A stretch of 64,000 nucleotides of DNA from an uncultured Flavihumibacter sp. (GTDB taxonomy: Bacteria; Bacteroidota; Bacteroidia; Chitinophagales; Chitinophagaceae). Below, piece by piece: positions 17,219-24,317 of this stretch. The stretch lies in contig CABHOY010000058.1 of NCBI GenBank assembly GCA_902168105.1, positions 62,001-126,000 on the forward strand. The letters are read 5' to 3'. The notes beneath the pieces are model-generated. The model searched no databases. It was given only the letters and a program-made list of their open reading frames with translations, and was not told the origin of the DNA. Both the position numbers and the translations under genes were made by a program. Position 1 is the stretch's first letter; each line of letters opens with the position of its first letter.

Positions 17219-17414
17219 TTAAGTGATATCCGGTTTCAAATTTTACTCCAGAAAAAAAGGAGAGATTCTGGCATGAACTTCGCGGTATTTATAGTAGAAC
17301 AATTTCTCTTTCTTAGCCTAGGGGTGGCTATAAATTGTAGCCTGAGATGAAACCCTAATTATCTGAACTGGGTAATGCCAGCGTAGAAAATAAGACAGAG
17401 AAATTTTAATGGAG

Positions 17415-17435
17415 TCCCGGCTTATTAAGCCGGGA
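17415..17435. other. Perfect-stem hairpin between endonuclease V and DUF763 genes
   Basis: TCCCGGCTTA and TAAGCCGGGA form a 21-base dyad, 28 bases beyond the stop of the upstream DUF763 gene (minus strand). It may act as its terminator, although the T tail is weak. Confidence 0.45.
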
Positions 17436-17462
17436 TTTCTATGTTATAGAAGATGATATTCT

Positions 17463-18674
17463 TTAGAATAAACTAAGTTGTGAACCACCCTTTTTCTTAT
17501 CCGGAGGCTGCGCTTTTCCCATAACCGTCCTTCCGCCGTATTGCCAGGAATTATCTCTTTCTTTCTGGATCAGTTCTTCAAGCCGGGCATTAGGAATAAA
17601 GTCTTTCTCCACCTGTTGCGACAATACAGACAATTTACGAATAGCTTCCTGTTTATCGGACTGACCGATCTTTGCTTTGTTAACAGCATCTTTCAATACG
17701 CTGATCGTCTCGTCGTACACGTTCACAGGAACAGGGAAGGGGTGACCGTCCTTACCGCCATGGGCGAAAGAAAAACGGGCAGGATCGGTGAAACGTGAAG
17801 GCGTGCCATGGATAACTTCACTGACCAGTGTCAGCGATTGTAACGTACGCGGACCAACGCCTTCCAGCAATAAGAGGGATTCAAAATCATGTAACTGGCG
17901 TTCATGCGCAACAGCCAGTACACTCCCCAGCCGTTTAAGATCGACGTCCTTGGTTCTCACATCATGATGTGAAGGCATGATCAGGTTCCGTATCTCCGGC
18001 AGCAGGTGCGCAGGCTTTTCTTGGATCAGCTGAAGCATGCCCGCTTTGGTAGGCGAGGCGCCTTTGTCGGTCAGATTAAGGATGAGCCCCTGATTATGGC
18101 CGTATATGAAAGTATGGGGCGTTTCGGTGAATTCCTTAAAAGCAGTAGAGTGCCAATGATAACGACGGGCCATTCCGCTGGCGTCATTCATGCCCTGCTG
18201 AACAACTGCCCATTCGCCCTCACTGGAGACAATGAACGAATGCAGATATAATTGAAAACCATCCTGTACGGCAGTATTGTCTACCTTGGCGGCCAGTTTA
18301 CTGCAACGCACCAGTTCCTGTCCCGGTAAACCTGTACGTTCTGCAATGGCCAGCAGTTCTGTTGGTGTCTCTTTCGAATGTCTGCCTTTTCCTCCGCAGA
18401 TATAAATACCCAGTTCCTGGGCCCTGGGATTTAATGCCTTTTTTAAAGCACCCATTACACTGGTAGTAATGCCGGAAGAATGCCAGTCCATCCCGAGCAC
18501 ACAACCAAGCGCCTGAAACCAGCAGGGGTCACTCAAACGGCGAAGGACTTCGCCTTTTCCATAGTCGGCGATGATCGTTTCCATAATAGCGCCGCCCAGC
18601 AGGCTCATTCTCTTTGCCAGCCAGGGTGGTACATGACCATAATGTAAAGGCAGATCGGCATGGGCTCCTGACAT
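17463..18674 (-). CDS. DUF763 domain-containing protein
   Basis: The 403-residue protein matches DUF763 across its length. It starts SGAHADLPLHYGHVPPWLAKRM, has the central DWHSSGITTSVMGALK stretch, ICGGKGRHSKETP, and a helix-hairpin-helix-like LLLLEGVGPRTLQSLTL near residue 265, consistent with nucleic acid binding. The last ~25 residues (MGKAQPPDKKKGGSQLSLF) end in QLSLF, like the neighbouring radical SAM protein's tail. The function of DUF763 is unknown. Its place among a radical SAM repair protein and endonuclease V suggests DNA metabolism, as inference. The MgtC gene lies 13 bases upstream and they may share a transcript. Confidence 0.88.
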   Translation of the reverse strand: MSGAHADLPLHYGHVPPWLAKRMSLLGGAIMETIIADYGKGEVLRRLSDPCWFQALGCVLGMDWHSSGITTSVMGALKKALNPRAQELGIYICGGKGRHSKETPTELLAIAERTGLPGQELVRCSKLAAKVDNTAVQDGFQLYLHSFIVSSEGEWAVVQQGMNDASGMARRYHWHSTAFKEFTETPHTFIYGHNQGLILNLTDKGASPTKAGMLQLIQEKPAHLLPEIRNLIMPSHHDVRTKDVDLKRLGSVLAVAHERQLHDFESLLLLEGVGPRTLQSLTLVSEVIHGTPSRFTDPARFSFAHGGKDGHPFPVPVNVYDETISVLKDAVNKAKIGQSDKQEAIRKLSVLSQQVEKDFIPNARLEELIQKERDNSWQYGGRTVMGKAQPPDKKKGGSQLSLF

Positions 18675-18686
18675 AAGTTTATTCTC

Positions 18687-19370
18687 CTATAATGGGTTTA
18701 CCTGTACGGTAAAATGATGAATGTTTTTATCTTTTAAAAGGAATGCGTTGATGGCCACGATATCATCGGGTTTGCCCGCCGCTTCATATTTATCTTCAAT
18801 GATAAGCTCTTCGTTCTTTGTATGAAGCAGTTGTTTGTGTTTGAGGTTAAAACGTTTAAACATACCAGCTATTGCGGCAGGATCGTATTGGTCAATGTGA
18901 TAACCAATAGTATAAGTACGTTTTTCGTTCAAGCCGCTGATCTTTCCTTCCAGTGCTTTTAAGCCGAGCAACAGCAATAACACGATACCAAGTGAGAAAC
19001 CAGCCAGCATATAATGGCTCATGCCGATGGCAATACCCAATGCAGAGGCTATCCAGATAGTAGCGGCAGTAGTGATCCCGTCAATTGTATAGTCGCCTTT
19101 GAAGATGACCCCGGCGCCGATAAAGCCGACACCTGTAAGGATGTTCGAGGCCACACGGTCAGGGCTGGAAGGATATCCCAACTCCACAGAAAGTATCGTA
19201 AACAAGGTGCTTCCCAGACAAATGAGCGTCAGCGTACGCATGCCCGCCGCTTTACGGCGGTATTCCCGCTCCAGTCCCAATATTCCGCCAATGACCAGGG
19301 CGACGAGCACCTTTAGCAACTGATGTTGTTCAACAACCTGAAAGATAGAATATTCCATATGCATGTTCAA
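18687..19370 (-). CDS. MgtC/SapB family membrane protein
   Basis: The 227-residue protein has about five N-terminal membrane segments with the MgtC signature GGILGLEREYRRKAAGMRT and the next motif LTGVGFIGAGVIFK, then a ~75-residue cytoplasmic ACT-like C-terminal domain. MgtC proteins act on magnesium-limited growth and on ATP synthase in some bacteria. The role here is not known. Starts at 19370, 19364 and 19358 are all possible. Confidence 0.88.
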   Translation of the reverse strand: MNMHMEYSIFQVVEQHQLLKVLVALVIGGILGLEREYRRKAAGMRTLTLICLGSTLFTILSVELGYPSSPDRVASNILTGVGFIGAGVIFKGDYTIDGITTAATIWIASALGIAIGMSHYMLAGFSLGIVLLLLLGLKALEGKISGLNEKRTYTIGYHIDQYDPAAIAGMFKRFNLKHKQLLHTKNEELIIEDKYEAAGKPDDIVAINAFLLKDKNIHHFTVQVNPL

Positions 19371-19458
19371 TCACAAATGTAAGCCTTGGCACAATTCTTT
19401 ATACAGTAAGCAGAAATCATACATAATTTTTATTGTTCAACCTGAAAATTTGTTAATC

Positions 19459-19710
19459 ATGAGTATGCAAAAGAGAGACCTCGGAAATAATGCAATCACT
19501 GTACGCCTGGCGCTGTGCAAAATTGGTATTACTACGTGTCTTGCGATTATCCTGAGCATCTTCCTGTTTGCCTGTGGCAGTTCAAGGGAAAGTGGTAATA
19601 CGACAGACACATCATCTGTAATACAATCAGATAATACAAATACCATAGACACAATGAACAGGGCAGCAGATACCTCCGCGCAGAGGCCTGATTCTATGCC
19701 GATTAAATAA
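19459..19710 (+). CDS. Small Thr/Ser-rich lipoprotein
   Basis: The 83-residue product from ATG at 19459 has a signal peptide with lipobox LFACGSS, then a polar tail rich in Ser, Thr, Asp and Asn (SVIQSDNTNTIDTMNRAAD). I recognise no family. The next gene at 19814 encodes a similar short lipoprotein, so the two may be relatives. Both would sit in the outer or inner membrane facing the periplasm. Confidence 0.6.
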   Translation: MSMQKRDLGNNAITVRLALCKIGITTCLAIILSIFLFACGSSRESGNTTDTSSVIQSDNTNTIDTMNRAADTSAQRPDSMPIK

Positions 19711-19813
19711 TTATTGGGGTGAAGAGCTGTCTACAAGCGTCCACTATTTGTAGAAAAAAGTTCAGGGACATATGTCCATTAACCCATATTTGTTAACTAG
19801 TAAAAACATTTTT

Positions 19814-20059
19814 ATGAAAATGACCCAAAAAAGTAAACTCTTCGGCGCACTGCTGATAGCAGGAGGGACCTTTCTGGCCTCGTGCGGAGGTGGCAATACA
19901 ACAAGTACCGATTCCACCACAGTAGGTGGTCCGGATACTGCGGCGGTAACGCCGGATACAGCTTCGGCTGAAATACCACCGGGAGCTATTAATCCGGGAG
20001 AAGATTCATCCCGTTATGGAACCGGTACCGGAGATTCCAGCAGGGACCGAAATCATTAG
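19814..20059 (+). CDS. Small Thr-rich lipoprotein
   Basis: The 81-residue product starts at the ATG at 19814 (an upstream frame start at 19772 precedes the signal peptide and is unlikely). The signal peptide ends LASCGGG with Cys near residue 23. The mature part is Thr/Ser/Asp-rich with TDSTTVGGPDTAAVTPDTAS. No known domain. Composition resembles the preceding lipoprotein. Confidence 0.65.
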   Translation: MKMTQKSKLFGALLIAGGTFLASCGGGNTTSTDSTTVGGPDTAAVTPDTASAEIPPGAINPGEDSSRYGTGTGDSSRDRNH

Positions 20060-20373
20060 CAGATCATTATACACATATTTTTGCGACCACGAATTATTCT
20101 GATTATCATCTGGTAAATGTTGCCCTAAAAGGATATGGTAAAACTCATTTAAAATCGACGCAGATTGGCTATTTAAGTCGATAACAAAGAAAAAGGCAAG
20201 TGAAGACATTCGTGATTGTAATTTCGTCAAAAGAAAAGGAGGCGCCTGGCCTCCTTTCTTATTTGAAACAGGAATAAAATATTTACCTTCCCAGCCCGTC
20301 ATAACCTATACGACTCAGAGAGATGTAGCAGATTTGTGCATACCTCCATATTATTCGTAATTCTTATCCGCTG
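20060..20373. other. Intergenic region before the ABC exporter
   Basis: No gene. It holds a terminator-like hairpin at 20235-20260 and a non-coding leader; no exact TAnnTTTG box was seen. Confidence 0.6.
20235..20260 (+). terminator. Hairpin with T tail
   Basis: AAAGGAGGC (20235-20243) pairs with GCCTCCTTT (20249-20257) around a 5-base loop, followed by CTTATTTG. Confidence 0.65.
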
Positions 20374-22161
20374 ATGCAAGACAGTACACAACAGAAGAAG
20401 CCATTCCGCGCGGCTGCTCTAAAGCGCACGTTCAGATTGTATAAATACGTAAAGCCTTATTGGCCCGCCTTTGGCCTGGGACTATTCTTTCTTTTTATAT
20501 CCAGTCTGGCTAACCTGGCTTTCCCAAAGCTGCTGGGAGACCTGGTAGATGCTGCCAATACACATAAAGTACTTACAGACCCTCATAAAATTAACCGTAT
20601 AGGACTACTGCTGGTAGGGATACTATTAGCACAGGGCATCTTCGGGTATATGCGCATCATGCTGTTTGTCAATGTAACAGAACGCTCACTGGCATCTTTA
20701 CGTCAGCATATTTATAATCATCTCATCAAACTGCCCATGCGGTTCTTTCTAAGCAGACGGGTAGGTGAACTGGGCAGCAGGATTTCTTCTGATATATCGT
20801 TGTTGCAGGAAACGTTTACCACAACGGTGGCAGAATTTATCAGACAGGTCATCATTATTATCGGCGGACTAGCCTTATTACTCCATACTTCTATACAACT
20901 CACATTACTGATGCTGGCGACATTGCCACTGATAGTTCTGATCGCCTATCTCTTTGGAAAGGTGGTGAGACGTTATTCGAAGAAGGCCCAGAGCCAGGTA
21001 GCGGAGGCAAATACAATTGTTGAAGAGACTTTGCAAGGTGTTTTGAATGTCAAAGCGTTCGCGAACGAATTCTTTGAGATGAAACGCTATCGGACGAAGA
21101 TCCAGGAAGTAGCAGTTACCGGTATGAAAACAGGCCGGTTCCGTGGAGCCTTCACTGCCAGCATGCTTATAGCTGTATTTGGCGCCATGATCGCCGTGAT
21201 CTGGAGAGGAGCGCTGCTGATCGCTTCGGGTCAGATGGACCCGGGAATGTTGCTATCCTTTGTGTTGTATTCAAGCTTCATTGGCGGATCTGTAGCAGGA
21301 TTGGCGGAAGTATATACCAGTTTACAAAAGAGTATCGGCGCTACGGAACACCTGCTGGAAATATTGGATGAACCTGCGGAGCCGGTGGAAGAGATCGCAA
21401 CAATTGCTCCTGAAGATCATCTTACAGGTCAGATATCCTTTGAAGATGTTTCCTTCCGTTATCCTACAAGGGACGATCAGGATGTATTGACGGGGATTTC
21501 CTTCGACATCGCGCCCGACCAGCAGGTAGCATTGGTAGGACCAAGTGGGGCGGGAAAAAGTACGATCGTGTCTCTCTTACTACGTCTATACAGTCCGAGT
21601 GAAGGACTGGTCCGTTTTAACGGGAAGGATGCCGCCGGCTTCCCGCTATCAGCTCTCCGTAGCCAAATGGCCATCGTCCCACAGGATGTATTCCTCTTTG
21701 GCGGAACGATCCGCGAAAATATTGCCTACGGTAAACCCGGAGCGACAACTGACGAAATTGAAGCTGCCGCCAGGAAAGCTAACGCGTGGGAGTTCGTTGA
21801 GCGGTTCCCTGACAGATTGGAGACGATCGTCGGAGAACGGGGCATCCAGTTATCGGGCGGCCAGCGACAAAGGATCGCCATTGCCCGGGCTGTGTTGAAA
21901 GACCCGCGTATCCTTATTCTCGATGAAGCGACTTCCGCACTGGATTCCGAATCAGAACGGCTGGTACAGGATGCGCTGGAGAAACTGATGGAAGGACGTA
22001 CTTCTATTGTCATCGCCCACCGGTTAAGCACTGTACGTCAGTCAGATAAGATCATTGTGCTGGATAAAGGGAAACTTGTAGAGGAAGGCACGCACCAGGA
22101 ATTGATATTGGTGGAAGGAGGGTTGTACAGGAATCTGAGTGAAATGCAGTTTTCGCATTGA
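20374..22161 (+). CDS. ABC transporter with fused permease and ATPase (multidrug/lipid exporter type)
   Basis: The 595-residue half-transporter has a six-helix ABC_membrane domain (about residues 20-310) and a nucleotide-binding domain with Walker A GPSGAGKST near residue 389, signature LSGGQRQR near 493, Walker B ILILDEATSALD near 514, and the H-loop IAHRLS. It should work as a homodimer of the MsbA/BmrA/LmrA type. The substrate, lipid or drug, is not predictable. Single gene with its own leader. Confidence 0.93.
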   Translation: MQDSTQQKKPFRAAALKRTFRLYKYVKPYWPAFGLGLFFLFISSLANLAFPKLLGDLVDAANTHKVLTDPHKINRIGLLLVGILLAQGIFGYMRIMLFVNVTERSLASLRQHIYNHLIKLPMRFFLSRRVGELGSRISSDISLLQETFTTTVAEFIRQVIIIIGGLALLLHTSIQLTLLMLATLPLIVLIAYLFGKVVRRYSKKAQSQVAEANTIVEETLQGVLNVKAFANEFFEMKRYRTKIQEVAVTGMKTGRFRGAFTASMLIAVFGAMIAVIWRGALLIASGQMDPGMLLSFVLYSSFIGGSVAGLAEVYTSLQKSIGATEHLLEILDEPAEPVEEIATIAPEDHLTGQISFEDVSFRYPTRDDQDVLTGISFDIAPDQQVALVGPSGAGKSTIVSLLLRLYSPSEGLVRFNGKDAAGFPLSALRSQMAIVPQDVFLFGGTIRENIAYGKPGATTDEIEAAARKANAWEFVERFPDRLETIVGERGIQLSGGQRQRIAIARAVLKDPRILILDEATSALDSESERLVQDALEKLMEGRTSIVIAHRLSTVRQSDKIIVLDKGKLVEEGTHQELILVEGGLYRNLSEMQFSH

Positions 22162-22165
22162 GGCA

Positions 22166-22645
22166 TTACTTCTTTTGCGTTCCTTTTTTTCCTTTTATAA
22201 AAAACATCTTTTCTATTTCGGATTCCGAAAAAACAGGAATGAATATATCTTTATAATCTGTATTCATTAAATGGGATATTAAGATGCCTCTCGCTGTAGA
22301 AATTGTTAACCCCATCAAATGGAGCATTAATCTGTCCCGAATTTTAAACGTTTGAGGGTCTTGATTAGAAATCATAGCATCATCAAAATTTATAATTTGG
22401 TAATTCATTCTTAATGAATACTCAATTAATTCGTTGATTCCGTCAGGAGAAATCTTCGTTCCAAAATCTATTTCAATTAGATGTTGATCTTTATCAACAT
22501 TGATCTTGTTACTGAAATGAATCCTCAAGTTTTTGAGATCAATTTCATCCAGTTGCAATACTTCTTTACTCTTATAACTAAAGCTTAAAGTTTTAACAAA
22601 GTTAATCCCATATTGTACATTGACTTTATTTTTAGTAGATGGCAT
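22166..22645 (-). CDS. SecB-like chaperone of a toxin-antitoxin-chaperone module
   Basis: The 159-residue protein has the SecB layout: an N-terminal beta-rich half (YGINFVKTLSFSYKSKE, LRIHFSNKINV, HLIEIDFGTKI) and a C-terminal part with LMGLTISTARGILISHLM then IFIPVFSESEIEKMF, matching the conserved SecB region where (S/T)ARG is followed by a hydrophobic helix. Solitary SecB-like genes behind a toxin and an XRE antitoxin are the mark of TAC systems. The gene overlaps the antitoxin by 14 bases. Bases here are distinctly AT-rich compared with neighbours. Assignment as SecB-like is by pattern, at moderate strength, reinforced by the gene order. Confidence 0.7.
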   Translation of the reverse strand: MPSTKNKVNVQYGINFVKTLSFSYKSKEVLQLDEIDLKNLRIHFSNKINVDKDQHLIEIDFGTKISPDGINELIEYSLRMNYQIINFDDAMISNQDPQTFKIRDRLMLHLMGLTISTARGILISHLMNTDYKDIFIPVFSESEIEKMFFIKGKKGTQKK

Positions 22646-23018
22646 CTGAAGAACTCTTTTTGGTATTTATTGAACTTGTTTGGTGAGTGCCTAAATTAAG
22701 TACTATTATAGGTCTATCCTTATAATGTCCATCACATAAGTCTAGCTCATCATCTTGTAGATATTGAGCTATCGGTTCATACTTGACAACTGGTATTCTA
22801 TCACAGGCTAATGCTAGGTCTACAAGTTTGCTTATTTTATGGTCAAAATTTCCATTTAAAATTTGAGAAACATATCCCTTGGTTACTCCGAGTTTCTTCG
22901 CCAACGTTTCTACGGTTAAATTATTGGACTCTTTAAAATTTGTTACCATCTGGAAAAGTTCCAGCTTGATTTTTTCTGTCCAATATTCTTTCGATTGTAA
23001 TAATTCGCTTCTTTCCAT
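22632..23018 (-). CDS. XRE-type antitoxin (HigA-like) with a C-terminal extension
   Basis: The 128-residue protein has a helix-turn-helix at about residues 34-62 (NLTVETLAKKLGVTKGYVSQ), the DNA-binding part of a HigA-type antitoxin. Beyond it lies a ~55-residue tail with the hydrophobic stretch KDRPIIVLNLGTHQTS. In TAC modules such a tail is the chaperone-addiction (ChAD) region that the SecB-like protein must hold. It lies 8 bases after the toxin gene and overlaps the chaperone gene, so all three are co-translated. Its operator is probably upstream of the toxin. Confidence 0.8.
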   Translation of the reverse strand: MERSELLQSKEYWTEKIKLELFQMVTNFKESNNLTVETLAKKLGVTKGYVSQILNGNFDHKISKLVDLALACDRIPVVKYEPIAQYLQDDELDLCDGHYKDRPIIVLNLGTHQTSSINTKKSSSDAIY

Positions 23019-23026
23019 GACTGTTT

Positions 23027-23425
23027 TTATTTGAGGCTGTCCAAAAATTGCTTTTTCAAACCTCTGAATTTTTTCAAATCTGAATCCTGCGAATTTTTAT
23101 ATCCACAGAATATTATGACTTTACTACCTGGCTGTTGTATACAATAAATCCGAAGATTTCTGGATTTGAATTCATATTCCTTAACGGCCTCTTTTTTCGG
23201 CGTTAGATCTCTCATTTTAGTAATAGGAAGTGTACCACCATTTGAACAGTGATCCATTATCGAAAGCAATGTCCGTAGCTCAGCTTTATACTGGTCTTCG
23301 AGATCAGTCTCGAATTGGGAAAATTGCCATATACCATTTATTGATAAGTCGTAGAACTTATGCTGCTTCGATTTTATTGCCTCAATTTGCCTTAAGCCAA
23401 AAATAGTCTTATTTTGTTTAGTCAC
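23027..23425 (-). CDS. RelE/HigB-superfamily toxin
   Basis: The 132-residue protein has the RelE/HigB fold signature in its second half: YEFKSRNLRIYCIQ, then KVIIFCGYKNSQDSDLKKFRGLKKQFLDSL, as in Bacteroidota mRNA-interferase toxins. The start is GTG at 23425. Toxin-first gene order followed by an XRE antitoxin is the HigBA arrangement. It probably cleaves mRNA at the ribosome. The N-terminal 50 residues are not recognisable in detail. Confidence 0.8.
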   Translation of the reverse strand: MTKQNKTIFGLRQIEAIKSKQHKFYDLSINGIWQFSQFETDLEDQYKAELRTLLSIMDHCSNGGTLPITKMRDLTPKKEAVKEYEFKSRNLRIYCIQQPGSKVIIFCGYKNSQDSDLKKFRGLKKQFLDSLK

Positions 23426-23429
23426 AACT

Positions 23430-23443
23430 AAACTTTATAGTTT
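23430..23443 (-). promoter_or_regulatory. Inverted repeat, candidate antitoxin operator
   Basis: AAACT-TTAT-AGTTT lies 5 bases before the toxin start, with flanking CTA/TAG extending the dyad. Such a site next to the first gene of a toxin-antitoxin operon is where the XRE antitoxin would be expected to bind. Confidence 0.45.
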
Positions 23444-23765
23444 TTAGAAAAAATAATATTCCATATTTGTTGTGTTTAAATAACATCATATAATGCTAAA
23501 AAAGCATTTATTTAAGTTATGAGGATAATGTTGCGCTTGGTAAGGAACGATAACATTTACACCCGATATTTAGTTCTATCGCATAAATCTTTTGGCGTAA
23601 CCGAACTGCTTTATGGGTACACATGCAGCCTTAATATGTCGATGCTATAGAACTTTGGTTATAGCAGACGTGCGTATTTATGCTTCGTCATCCATTGAAC
23701 GTGGGATATCAATAGTCGCGAGTATATGCTGATATTTGGGGGAGATCAATTATAAACCAAATAAA

Positions 23766-23791
23766 AATGCAGGAGAATTATCCCCTGCATT
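23766..23791 (-). terminator. Terminator of the thioesterase gene
   Basis: Stem 23766-23773 / 23784-23791 (AATGCAGG / CCTGCATT). On the minus strand it is followed by a T-rich run. Confidence 0.7.
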
Positions 23792-23813
23792 CCAATATTT
23801 TATGATTTCTATC

Positions 23814-24290
23814 CTACATATACGGCTTCATCTCATCCTCAATATTCTGCCTCAACGCCATTAACTTCTTAGCATAATTCTCAAGGTCAATCCCTTCAGT
23901 ACTTTGCGGCGTCCATTTAGGGACCGGCACCGTTTTACCATGATCATCAACTGCTGCGAACACCATTACACAGTGGGTGGTCTTCACGCGGTCTTTACGT
24001 CTTGGATTCCCTGCCTGCACATTGATCGCAATATGCATACTTGAGTTACCGGTGTAAATAACGGTGGCCGTGATCTCGACCATATCGCCGATGGAAATAG
24101 GCTTAAAGAAACGGATCCCCCCAACATATACCGTCACGCAATACTGACCGCTCCAGTTAGCTGCACAGGCATATCCCGCCTGGTCAATCCATTTCATTAC
24201 CGCGCCTCCGTGTACTTTCCCGCCGAAATTGACATCTGAAGGTTCCGCAAGAAAACGAAGGGTAATAGTATTGCCGATTACATCAATCAT
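23814..24290 (-). CDS. Acyl-CoA thioesterase, hotdog fold (YciA/ACOT type)
   Basis: The 158-residue single-hotdog protein has the family motif VNFGGKVHGGAVMKWID near residue 20, which holds the catalytic Asp and the central hotdog helix, and ends with the expected basic C-terminus. It hydrolyses acyl-CoA thioesters; chain-length specificity is unknown. It lies 27 bases after the TonB receptor stop on the same strand, so both may be on one transcript. Confidence 0.9.
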   Translation of the reverse strand: MIDVIGNTITLRFLAEPSDVNFGGKVHGGAVMKWIDQAGYACAANWSGQYCVTVYVGGIRFFKPISIGDMVEITATVIYTGNSSMHIAINVQAGNPRRKDRVKTTHCVMVFAAVDDHGKTVPVPKWTPQSTEGIDLENYAKKLMALRQNIEDEMKPYM

Positions 24291-24317
24291 AAGTAAATAG
24301 GTTTTGGACAGCTAAAA

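Larger units (their letters stand above)
23426..23813. other. AT-rich intergenic region upstream of the toxin module
   Basis: No gene. It contains the operator-like dyad at 23430-23443 and the terminator of the thioesterase gene at 23766-23791; otherwise unassigned AT-rich sequence. Confidence 0.6.
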
